21,460 bases of DNA, taken from the NCBI GenBank assembly GCA_035543455.1, contig DATKKE010000027.1:1-21460 (forward strand). The letters run 5' to 3'. Both the position numbers and the translations under genes were made by a program. Source of the DNA: CAIKOD01 sp035543455. GTDB taxonomy: Archaea > Halobacteriota > Methanomicrobia > Methanomicrobiales > Methanospirillaceae. Under the pieces are notes generated by a model that did no database searches, was not told where the DNA came from, and saw nothing but the letters and a program-made list of their open reading frames with translations. Of this stretch, positions 6,111-12,956 are shown one piece after another. Within the stretch, counting starts at the first letter, position 1. Every line of letters starts with the position of its first letter.

Positions 6111-6236
6111 ATGCAGGAACCCCTGGTGCATGGTTTCGCGACAAAAAAAATTTACCAGATTTCCATCGATGGCGTTCTGGTAGATACCTGCAACATCCCT
6201 GCGGTCATGAGCATTTACGTATGTATAAAGAGTTAA
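6111..6236 (+). CDS. Candidate small protein, 41 aa
   Basis: ATG 6111 to TAA 6234-6236. The product begins MQEPLVHGFATKKIYQISID, continues GVLVDTCNIPAVMSIYVCIKS and has protein-like composition. CATAATACT (about 6081-6089) lies 26 bases before the ATG, the spacing of a leaderless promoter. An internal GTG at 6126 has AGGA seven bases before it and would give 36 aa. It occupies most of the gap between the winged-helix gene and the MBL-fold gene, and it overlaps the latter's TATA box. I know no family for it. It could be a real small protein or chance. Confidence 0.35.
   Translation: MQEPLVHGFATKKIYQISIDGVLVDTCNIPAVMSIYVCIKS
6223..6230 (+). promoter_or_regulatory. TATA box of the MBL-fold hydrolase gene
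   Basis: GTATAAAG, centred 28 bases before ATG 6255, so the transcript should be leaderless; no ribosome site precedes that ATG. Confidence 0.5.
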
Positions 6237-6254
6237 AATACCAAGATACTGTAT

Positions 6255-7043
6255 ATGCGCTGCATTACCCTTGCAAGCGGGAGTAAGGGAAACTGCACCT
6301 ATATCGAGGGCACCAGCAGTGCCATACTGATCGATGCGGGCCATTCGGTGCGGGAGATATTCCGCCGGATGCACGAGGCAGGAGTCGATCCGGCACTTGT
6401 TAATGGTATAATTGTCACCCATGAACACTCAGATCACGTCAAAGGGCTCCTGCCGCTTGCACGAAGGCTTGGCGTCCCTGTCTTTGGTACGGGTGGCACA
6501 CTGAGCTCGTACATTATCAGCCAGGACACCGAAAGAAACCCCGTCCGGTTTTTGGTACGCAAATTTAAAGAACCATTCATGATTGATGAATTTACAATAG
6601 AAGCCTTCCCGGTGTCACACGATGCGAGGGAACCATGTGGTTTTTTTATTTCAGATAACCACGAACACCTCGGATACTGTACCGATACCGGGATTATTAC
6701 CGACCCGATGATGGAATTCCTCTCACGATCGGATGCCGTCGTCCTGGAGAGTAACCATTGCCCGGAGATGCTGAAAAACGGGCCCTATCCAGAGATGCTG
6801 AAGCGGCGGATCCGTTCCAGGCATGGTCACCTCTCGAATATCGATGCTGCAAAATGCATCGCTGCCCTTGGAGAGGAAGTATTCCATATCCGCCTCGCAC
6901 ACCTGAGTGAGATCAATAACACCCCCGACACAGCATTGAGAACCGGAAAATCGGGACTTGGTCTCTTTCGGGATTCTGTTAAACTGACGGTTGCAGCCGA
7001 GGTCGGACCAGAACCGTGCTGGGCCGGTGCTATCAGATTTTAA
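6255..7043 (+). CDS. MBL-fold hydrolase, YycJ/WalJ-like
   Basis: 262 aa. A metallo-beta-lactamase-fold protein of the YycJ/WalJ subgroup, whose bacterial members are DNA exonucleases linked to mismatch repair. The N-terminal LASGSKGNCTYIE (6-18) is typical of the subgroup. The metal motif HxHxDH is THEHSDHVKGL (H56, H58, D60, H61). Further ligands are likely H122 (PVSHDA), D144 (YCTDTG) and H216 (RLAHLSE). ESNHCPEML (165-173) is another subgroup feature. All metal positions are present, so it should be an active, soluble, dinuclear metallo-enzyme. Nuclease activity is a family inference; an unknown phosphoesterase substrate is the alternative. It appears to be transcribed from its own leaderless promoter. 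A short GC hairpin, CCGGG/CCCGG (7044-7062), follows the stop directly. Confidence 0.85.
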   Translation: MRCITLASGSKGNCTYIEGTSSAILIDAGHSVREIFRRMHEAGVDPALVNGIIVTHEHSDHVKGLLPLARRLGVPVFGTGGTLSSYIISQDTERNPVRFLVRKFKEPFMIDEFTIEAFPVSHDAREPCGFFISDNHEHLGYCTDTGIITDPMMEFLSRSDAVVLESNHCPEMLKNGPYPEMLKRRIRSRHGHLSNIDAAKCIAALGEEVFHIRLAHLSEINNTPDTALRTGKSGLGLFRDSVKLTVAAEVGPEPCWAGAIRF

Positions 7044-7180
7044 CCGGGTTCTGATCGCCCGGAACAGGGTTTACCAAAGATGACGATTTCCGGTACCATG
7101 TCATCGAAGTTCCGGGCATAAGGGAACGGGCACTCCGGATCAACTGCTCCACGAGATACTGCAAAAATTATTCAGCGTCC

Positions 7181-8374
7181 TCACTCGGGTTTCATTTTCA
7201 GGAGTTTCATACAATAAAGATCGAGCGAATCGAGAATTGCTTTTTTTGCCGATTTCGAACGTTTTTCATCGTCTGAAAAAACATCGGTCGCAATATATTC
7301 CACAAGCAGGAGATAGTGACTCTTCGAAAGGATCCTTCTTTTTATCTCCTCGAGGCAGGCAAGCGATTCGGGTTCCTTACCTGCGATCAACTCGAAGGCG
7401 AAGTCGAGGAGGAGGAGAATGTTCTGGGGCATCTTCTTTTCAACGGCAATTTTTCTGAAACTTCCATAGGCAGAATTCTGGGATGAGATGATCGAGAGCT
7501 GCAACCCGTAATATATCGGTTCCAGCTGGTCCGGGTGCTGTTGCATCATCTGGCGGACTACGGCAGTTGCGCCATTCGCATCGCGTGCTTCGATCCTGAA
7601 ATGATAGAGGTCGCGCAGGAAGAACATATCATTGAAATACCGTTCCGATGCAATTTTCAGGAGTTCCCCTCTCATCTCTCGGTTCTGATCTTTTTTCGCC
7701 TTTTCAAGGCCGATTTTAAGGAATTCAACTTCTGCAGGGAACCAGTCGATTGCAAGCCGGATCATAAACCAGAAGATCTTATTGACCTTCAGTTCCTGGA
7801 CTACCTGGGGAAATTTCAGCCGGTTCACCGGGGGACGAAGCCGGGCAAGCTCTATGATCTGCTCTCTCGCGTGAAGGGCCATCTCGCTCGGGCGCCGGTT
7901 GCCCTGGGGCAGGCCATCCCCCTGGTACTCCTCAGAAAGTATGTAGTAGCAATAGGCGATTGCAGTGCAGATTATTGAATCGATTGTGCGGTACTTTTTC
8001 AAAATATCGATTGCCGGGTTATACTTGGCCAGGTCTATCAGTTTAAAGCCGAGAATGATATCGAAGAGCATATGCCCTGTCTGACGCCTTCTCATCCGGA
8101 CGGCGTAATTGAACAGACGCTCAATATACTCGACATCACCTGATTTTTTGCTCGCCTCGAGAACTTTCACCGTCAGTTCATCGATCAGGCGATCGTGTGC
8201 AACGTCGCTGATTGCAGGGATAGAACTTTCGATAACAGACAGCACGTACCCATAAAACATTGGTATATTGTTATCGATTTTTTCAGAGTTATTCTCGACA
8301 TATTCCATTAATTCCTTTTTAATATTGGCAATTCTGATGTCGAGAACTGCATCAGGCTGCCACTCATCATCCAT
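7181..8374 (-). CDS. Unrecognised ~400-aa helical-repeat protein
   Basis: 397 residues from ATG 8374 (400 from ATG 8383). I do not recognise a named family. The sequence is almost wholly alpha-helical, soluble and rich in charged residues. Paired helices of 30-40 residues suggest a TPR/HEAT-like solenoid, for example VEYIERLFNYAVRMRRRQ, SEMALHAREQIIELARLR and GATAVVRQMMQQHPDQLEPI, the last close to a TPR second helix. No catalytic motif, signal peptide or membrane segment is seen. A protein-protein scaffold is plausible. Start choice: the TATA box at 8397-8404 predicts transcription beginning near 8374, favouring a leaderless mRNA from that ATG. ATG 8383 has GAGG only one base upstream, too close to help. 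It is divergent from the DNA ligase and convergent with the MBL-fold gene. Confidence 0.75.
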   Translation of the reverse strand: MDDEWQPDAVLDIRIANIKKELMEYVENNSEKIDNNIPMFYGYVLSVIESSIPAISDVAHDRLIDELTVKVLEASKKSGDVEYIERLFNYAVRMRRRQTGHMLFDIILGFKLIDLAKYNPAIDILKKYRTIDSIICTAIAYCYYILSEEYQGDGLPQGNRRPSEMALHAREQIIELARLRPPVNRLKFPQVVQELKVNKIFWFMIRLAIDWFPAEVEFLKIGLEKAKKDQNREMRGELLKIASERYFNDMFFLRDLYHFRIEARDANGATAVVRQMMQQHPDQLEPIYYGLQLSIISSQNSAYGSFRKIAVEKKMPQNILLLLDFAFELIAGKEPESLACLEEIKRRILSKSHYLLLVEYIATDVFSDDEKRSKSAKKAILDSLDLYCMKLLKMKPE

Positions 8375-8396
8375 ACGGTACATGCCTCTTCGGTCT

Positions 8397-8404
8397 ATTT
8401 ATAG
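8397..8404 (-). promoter_or_regulatory. TATA box of the helical-repeat gene
   Basis: CTATAAAT on the minus strand, centred 26 bases before ATG 8374. This decides the start choice in favour of 8374 if archaeal spacing holds. Confidence 0.45.
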
Positions 8405-8452
8405 TTAATATTTCAGGGCATTGGTAACGTGGTTTTCTACAAATCCTGGTCG

Positions 8453-8647
8453 TTATTTTAATAGTTCCGGTATGTAATCCCAGCCATCCGGGTATAATAT
8501 TTCCGGTTTCGATCCGCCGTTGAAAATCCTCTGTCCCGGCCCCCCCGGAAAACGGCAATCTGACCCCGGCAAGGACCGAACGCCGGAGGACCGTTTTTCG
8601 ACAGGGATCAGTCCTGTCTTACCCGTTTTTTTTATCTGGTACCACAC
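8453..8647 (-). CDS. Possible 64-aa protein, W-x-I-K-K-T-G-K type
   Basis: GTG 8647 to TAA 8453. The product starts with W-Y-Q-I-K-K-T-G-K and goes on through GPGQRIFNGGSKPEILYPDG to WDYIPELLK. The layout (aromatic-x-I-K-K-T-G-K-x-x-P-V near the start, G-rich middle, Y-I-P near the end) reminds me of a group of short phage-like hypothetical proteins that end in Y-I-P-H-W; that is recollection, unchecked. No Shine-Dalgarno site or convincing TATA box precedes the GTG, and the family's usual cysteine-containing end is missing, so this may be a remnant. A 71-residue ORF on the opposite strand (8520-8735) overlaps it and looks less protein-like. Confidence 0.35.
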   Translation of the reverse strand: MWYQIKKTGKTGLIPVEKRSSGVRSLPGSDCRFPGGPGQRIFNGGSKPEILYPDGWDYIPELLK

Positions 8648-8783
8648 TGGCCCTGGAAAGGAGTATCGCCCTATGATTGCGGGTAGACCTGCGATCTGTC
8701 TCTGGTCAATTAATTCGCAGGACTATCATACGTAGTGGGAACTCTTATATTTCGTCAATCCAACACTTTAGACAGGCATTTCC
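8648..8783. other. Promoter region of the DNA ligase gene
   Basis: The only signal I can support here is the CTTATATT box at 8744-8751, centred 36 bases before the ligase ATG. It implies a leader of about ten bases containing AGG (8774-8776). Confidence 0.45.
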
Positions 8784-10451
8784 ATGTTCTTCCGCGAATT
8801 TTCCCGGATCTGTGAGCAACTTGAGAGAATATCCGGGCGTCTCGAGATGATCGATCTGATCAGCAGGGTACTCCCCGATCTATCCGACGAGGAACTCCCC
8901 GTCTTTGTCCGGTTTATTATGGGAAGGATTTTTCCCGACTGGAGCCCCCAGAAACTTGGAATCGGGCCGAACCTTCTGTTTGAAGGAATTGCTTATGTAG
9001 TCGGAACCACTAAGGAAGCGGTGATCGGGACCGTCAATAAAACCGGTGACCCGGGTGCTGCAGTAGAACTCCTGCTGGCAGGAAAGGAACAGACGTCTTT
9101 TTTTTCGGAAGATCTTGAAATTGTCGCAATATATCACGAATTCGAAAAAATTGCCGCAATAAGCGGAAAAAACTCGCAGCGCGAGAAATTACTTATCGTC
9201 CGGAAACTCCTTGCCAATGCGAGTCCTCCTGAAGGGAGGTACCTCGCACGTATCATGCTTGAAGACCTTCGGATCGGGGTCGGGGAAGGAAATATCCGGG
9301 AGGCGGTGGCAAAGGCTTTTTCTGTTGATTCGGCTCTCGTGGAACATGCAATCCAGGCGCTTAATGATTTAGGATTTGTGGCTCAGCTTGCACGAAAAGG
9401 GGAACCGGCTCTTCGTGATGTGCATATTTCCCTCTTCCACCCCGTTCGCATGATGCTCGCACAGCAAGGGTCGATATCATCCGCGATCAATGAAAATGGA
9501 ATAGTCGCAGCAGAATACAAATACGACGGGAACAGGTTCCAGTTTCATAAGTCCGGGACAACGACCCGGCTGTACTCCCGGAAACTTGAAGACGTCACGA
9601 ATGCCCTTCCTGACGTTATCGAACTCCTCAATGCAGCTACCGTGCACGATGTGATCCTTGACGGAGAGGTGATAGCGATAAAAAATGGCAGACCGTTGCC
9701 GTTCCAGAATGTGCTCAGGAGATTCCGGAGAAAACATGATGTCGGGGAGATGACCGGGGAGATCCAGCTGGTACCCAGAGTATTTGATATCCTGTATCTT
9801 GACGGGGAAACACTGATTGACCTTCCCCTAAATGAAAGGAGGAAAAATCTCGAAAAGGCTGTGGCCGGTCACGTCGCCCCCGAGCTCGTAAGCGGCGATA
9901 TATCCGAGGTAGAACAATTTTACCAGGCAGCTCTGGACAACGGCCATGAAGGTATCATGATCAAGGTTGTTTCTTCCCCTTACACCCCAGGCGTACGGGG
10001 AAAGAACTGGGTTAAGATCAAACCTGAGGTCGATACTCTCGATCTGGTCGTCGTCGGAGCCGAATGGGGAGAGGGAAAAAGGGCCCATTATTTCGGATCT
10101 TTCCTTCTTGCATGCCAGGATGAGGGGGAGTTAATCACGTTGTCGAAGGTAGCAACAGGCTTTTCAGACGAACAACTTGCAGAAGTGTACACGTTACTAA
10201 AAGACAGTGTAATCTCGAGCTTGGGAAAAGAGATCAGGTTTGAACCTTCGCTTGTGTTTGAGGTGGGTTATTCCGAGCTTCAGAAGAGCCCGAATTATCC
10301 CGCCGGGTTCGCACTTCGGTTTCCAAGATTCGTACGGATAAGGGATGATAAGGATATCAGCGAGATAGAAACACTTGAAAGTCTCCGTGAACGGTACGAG
10401 AGGCAGTCGAAATCAAAAAAAGGTTTAACATCGGATGAAAATTATAAGTGA
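8784..10451 (+). CDS. lig: ATP-dependent DNA ligase
   Basis: 555 aa, the usual size for archaeal replicative DNA ligases. It seals nicks via a covalent lysyl-AMP, joining Okazaki fragments and finishing repair. Domain order: N-terminal DNA-binding domain (about 1-215), adenylation domain (about 216-420) with motif I KYDGNR (K246 is the AMP-accepting lysine), motif III around VFDILYLDG, motif IV EGIMIK, and motif V at GKNWVKIKP. The OB-fold domain (about 425-540) ends with the conserved ALRFPRFVRIRDDKD. All catalytic motifs are intact. The N-terminal domain has the archaeal signature MLEDLRIGVGEGNIREA (158-174). ATG 8784 lies 36 bases after a TATA box (8744-8751). A T6 tract after the gene likely ends transcription. 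Nothing unusual was noted. Confidence 0.95.
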   Translation: MFFREFSRICEQLERISGRLEMIDLISRVLPDLSDEELPVFVRFIMGRIFPDWSPQKLGIGPNLLFEGIAYVVGTTKEAVIGTVNKTGDPGAAVELLLAGKEQTSFFSEDLEIVAIYHEFEKIAAISGKNSQREKLLIVRKLLANASPPEGRYLARIMLEDLRIGVGEGNIREAVAKAFSVDSALVEHAIQALNDLGFVAQLARKGEPALRDVHISLFHPVRMMLAQQGSISSAINENGIVAAEYKYDGNRFQFHKSGTTTRLYSRKLEDVTNALPDVIELLNAATVHDVILDGEVIAIKNGRPLPFQNVLRRFRRKHDVGEMTGEIQLVPRVFDILYLDGETLIDLPLNERRKNLEKAVAGHVAPELVSGDISEVEQFYQAALDNGHEGIMIKVVSSPYTPGVRGKNWVKIKPEVDTLDLVVVGAEWGEGKRAHYFGSFLLACQDEGELITLSKVATGFSDEQLAEVYTLLKDSVISSLGKEIRFEPSLVFEVGYSELQKSPNYPAGFALRFPRFVRIRDDKDISEIETLESLRERYERQSKSKKGLTSDENYK

Positions 10452-10500
10452 GGCAGGTTGTGCCTGTTCATGCATGAAGACCGGGCCGGGAAGAACACTG

Positions 10501-10506
10501 TTTTTT
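10501..10506 (+). terminator. Terminator after the ligase gene
   Basis: T6 tract 50 bases after the stop, preceded by the small hairpin CAGG-TTGTG-CCTG (10454-10466). It sits in the 58-bp gap between convergent genes. Confidence 0.4.
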
Positions 10507-10509
10507 CAA

Positions 10510-11571
10510 TCACTGCTCCGTGGACAGATGGTTTACCGGGTAGACAACCCTCCCCCGGTCTCCTATCCGCCCGATCTGTAACATAACCCAGGAGTTCCAT
10601 TCCACCGGCCCATGTACCAAATCTGAACTGAGCTCATGCCCGACATCATCGTCGGACCCACGGGTAATACGCACAATTATAGAGCCCGGCGCATATTCCC
10701 CGCAAATAATGTTATCCTCGTCACCATCAGTTATCCCTAATACCGGTATACCGAGATGCACACAAATGTGGCCACAAACTGCTGTAGTGTCATCACCAAT
10801 CGCAAGGATACCGCATACGTCATCCCGGAGATAGTGATATACATCAAAGCCGCAATGATCAATGGCTATCACACGACCCCACCGGGTTTTAATTTGTAAA
10901 GCAGTCCGGGGGGCGGGCCGGGGACGTCTCACAACACCACTCTTACACCATGCATTCTCAGGATCTACCGGTCCACCGCGTTCCAGTTTTTCAATTCCGT
11001 GGGCTTTTATGCGGATCCCCGAAACGGGAGCAATGTGACCTTCATGTATTGAGATGAGTACCGTACCTTCTGTTGCACATCCTACGACCGTACCATTGAC
11101 AAAAACCGGTTCACCGGGAATGCAGCCCCTTATCGTCCTTAATGTTCGATCCTGCTCCCTGATCTCTGTAACGACGTTTTCCAGCCGGTAACCGGTCAGC
11201 TCGCAGAGGCGCCTAGCAAATTGATTATCACCTGCATTCCACCGGTAAATAACGTGGTCTGAACATTCTACCTGGATAAGGCCCCTGTTTCCGAGCCGTT
11301 CCGCTATGATCTCCCCAAAAATCCTGCCTGACAGGGGTGTTTTCCCATAATTTGCAAGAAAAACCCTGCCTTCGGTTTCCTGGATAGCAACTGACGGGCG
11401 TACCCCCGAATACTCGACGGGAAGTCCGGACTCCTCTGCCGCAGTCCTGGCCATTACTCCGGCAACAAGAATTCTTCCGGGTCTTATGGCATCGATAAGT
11501 CTGCGCACGTACCCCTTGTCAAAAATTTCCGGCCCATGGACAACCATGACCGGTTGCTCCCTGCTTTTCAT
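10510..11571 (-). CDS. DUF2117 family protein
   Basis: 353 aa, soluble. The N-terminal third matches what I know as DUF2117, a methanogen family of unknown function: VVHGPEIFDKGYVRRLIDAI (10-29), followed by RILVAGVMARTAAEESGL, a segment with paired P-S residues and FLANYGKTPLSGRIFG. The middle holds VECSDHVIYRWNAGD, and the C-terminal part has several glycine/aspartate-rich turns (LAIGDDTTAVCGHICVHLGI, GITDGDEDNI). The last suggest a Rossmann-like or nucleotide-binding region, an inference from pattern only. Cysteines and histidines cluster near the end (CGHICVH). ATG 11571 was used; its Shine-Dalgarno site is poor and the AT box ACATATGAA (11586-11594) lies 21 bases upstream. Divergent from the GDP-mannose dehydratase-like gene by 176 bp. 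Confidence 0.7.
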   Translation of the reverse strand: MKSREQPVMVVHGPEIFDKGYVRRLIDAIRPGRILVAGVMARTAAEESGLPVEYSGVRPSVAIQETEGRVFLANYGKTPLSGRIFGEIIAERLGNRGLIQVECSDHVIYRWNAGDNQFARRLCELTGYRLENVVTEIREQDRTLRTIRGCIPGEPVFVNGTVVGCATEGTVLISIHEGHIAPVSGIRIKAHGIEKLERGGPVDPENAWCKSGVVRRPRPAPRTALQIKTRWGRVIAIDHCGFDVYHYLRDDVCGILAIGDDTTAVCGHICVHLGIPVLGITDGDEDNIICGEYAPGSIIVRITRGSDDDVGHELSSDLVHGPVEWNSWVMLQIGRIGDRGRVVYPVNHLSTEQ

Positions 11572-11655
11572 ATGGCAACTGAACTATTCATATGTTCCAT
11601 GATTCTCCATCATGAAGGTTCTCACAATGACACTGTATCGCACTCTGCTGTACCG

Positions 11656-11664
11656 GTATATAAC
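11656..11664 (+). promoter_or_regulatory. TATA box of the GDP-mannose dehydratase-like gene
   Basis: GTATATAAC, predicting transcription from about 11686 and a leader of 40-60 bases. Unlike the leaderless genes nearby, this leader carries a real ribosome site (AGGTGA at 11715-11720). Confidence 0.45.
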
Positions 11665-11747
11665 AAAAACAATAACACTGTCCGCGATAACCTAATAGGA
11701 ACGAACTCCCGGAAAGGTGAGAATTTACGAACTTCGAAGGAAAACAT

Positions 11748-12956
11748 GTGTTGATAACCGGGGCCGGGGGGTTTGTGGGGTCATATCTCGCCCGGCACCT
11801 TCTCGATTATAAAGCGCATGTTTTCGGTCTTGTCAGGAATAAAAAAACCGGACCAGAGACGGGAGAGGAACAAAAAAAGGACGGTAACTGCATTCCAACA
11901 TTCATTTCCGGTGACCTCGAAGATCACGGGAGTCTTGAAAATGCATTGAAATATTCCGAACCTGAATTTATATTCCATCTTGCTGCCCAGTCTTACGTTC
12001 CCAGATCCTTTTCAGATCCCCTTGAAACTGCAAGGATAAACTGCCTCGGTACAAATAATCTTCTCGAGGCCGTCAGAAATAGCAGTTACGATCCGGTGGT
12101 GATATTTGCAGGTTCATCGGAAGAATATGGACTCGTATTCAGCTCACAGGAGCAATATGAACAATTAAAAGAGAAATATGGCAGTATTTTTCCTGAACCC
12201 GAAATACCGGAAGTACCGATCAAAGAGACAAATCCTCTCAGGCCCATGTCACCTTATGCCGTCAGCAAGGTATTCGGAGACCATCTTATGCGTAATTATT
12301 TTCACACGTATGGTGTGAAAACAGTTGTTTCCAGGGCATTCAACCATGAAGGAGCAGGAAGAGGTCCTCTGTTTGTTACCGCGGTGATTACACGACAGGT
12401 CGCAGATTTACGTGCACATGGCCGCTCGCCTATTGTCATCGGTAATGTAAATTCCTTCCGTGACTGGTCCCATGTATATGACATTGTCAGAGGATACTGT
12501 ATCCTCGCCAACCGGGGAAGATATGGGGATGTCTACAATCTGGGTACCATGAGGACGATATCGGTTCTTTCGTACATCCTGATGTCTCTTGAGAAGTCAG
12601 GATACCGGATCAGTTCAATTGAATCGTCCCACGGGGACAAGAAGGTCCAGGATCCTCAAAAACCCGATAATACTCCGATGTTCGGCATCACATTCAAGAA
12701 GACAAAGCTCGACCAGCTCTTTCTCTCGGGAGACCTTGAATATACCCTTCGGGATGAAGGAATTCGCGTCCATACAGACCAGGGTATAGTACCAGTACGA
12801 TTCGACACATCGAGGTTCAGGCCGTCTGAAGTACCGATAATCCTTGCCGACATACGAAAAGTTCAGGATATTGGATTTTCACCGCGATGTACCGTGGAAG
12901 ATATCATTTGCGACCAGTTGGATTATTTCTCGAACATTCAGGACTCCTGCCCCTGA
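11748..12956 (+). CDS. GDP-mannose 4,6-dehydratase-like SDR
   Basis: 402 aa from GTG. Extended short-chain dehydrogenase with the NAD(P) motif GAGGFVG (5-11), FIFHLAAQSYVPRSF (74-88), the catalytic S-S-E-E-Y-G (123-128) and Y170xxxK174 in SPYAVSK. RAFNHEGAGRGPLFVT (196-211) and SFRDWSHVYD closely follow GDP-mannose 4,6-dehydratases, which convert GDP-mannose to GDP-4-keto-6-deoxy-mannose. It is some 60 residues longer than most, owing to an insert near 131-163 and a longer C-terminal part, so another nucleotide-sugar substrate is possible. The start is unclear: the frame opens after a stop at 11718-11720 and has no ATG. GTG 11748 gives a clipped first strand. An ACG at 11727 with AGGTGA six bases upstream would give TNFEGKHVLITG, a more usual N-terminus. 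The adjacent manC-like gene supplies GDP-mannose. Confidence 0.8.
   Translation: MLITGAGGFVGSYLARHLLDYKAHVFGLVRNKKTGPETGEEQKKDGNCIPTFISGDLEDHGSLENALKYSEPEFIFHLAAQSYVPRSFSDPLETARINCLGTNNLLEAVRNSSYDPVVIFAGSSEEYGLVFSSQEQYEQLKEKYGSIFPEPEIPEVPIKETNPLRPMSPYAVSKVFGDHLMRNYFHTYGVKTVVSRAFNHEGAGRGPLFVTAVITRQVADLRAHGRSPIVIGNVNSFRDWSHVYDIVRGYCILANRGRYGDVYNLGTMRTISVLSYILMSLEKSGYRISSIESSHGDKKVQDPQKPDNTPMFGITFKKTKLDQLFLSGDLEYTLRDEGIRVHTDQGIVPVRFDTSRFRPSEVPIILADIRKVQDIGFSPRCTVEDIICDQLDYFSNIQDSCP

Noticed and set aside
7044..7180. Protein-like reading frames on both strands between the MBL-fold gene and the 400-aa gene
   Set aside because: Several short readable stretches appear in different frames of a GC-biased 137-bp gap, none with start, stop and ribosome site that fit.
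8520..8735. 71-residue plus-strand ORF
   Set aside because: Overlaps the more protein-like minus-strand frame 8453-8647 and has no ribosome site.
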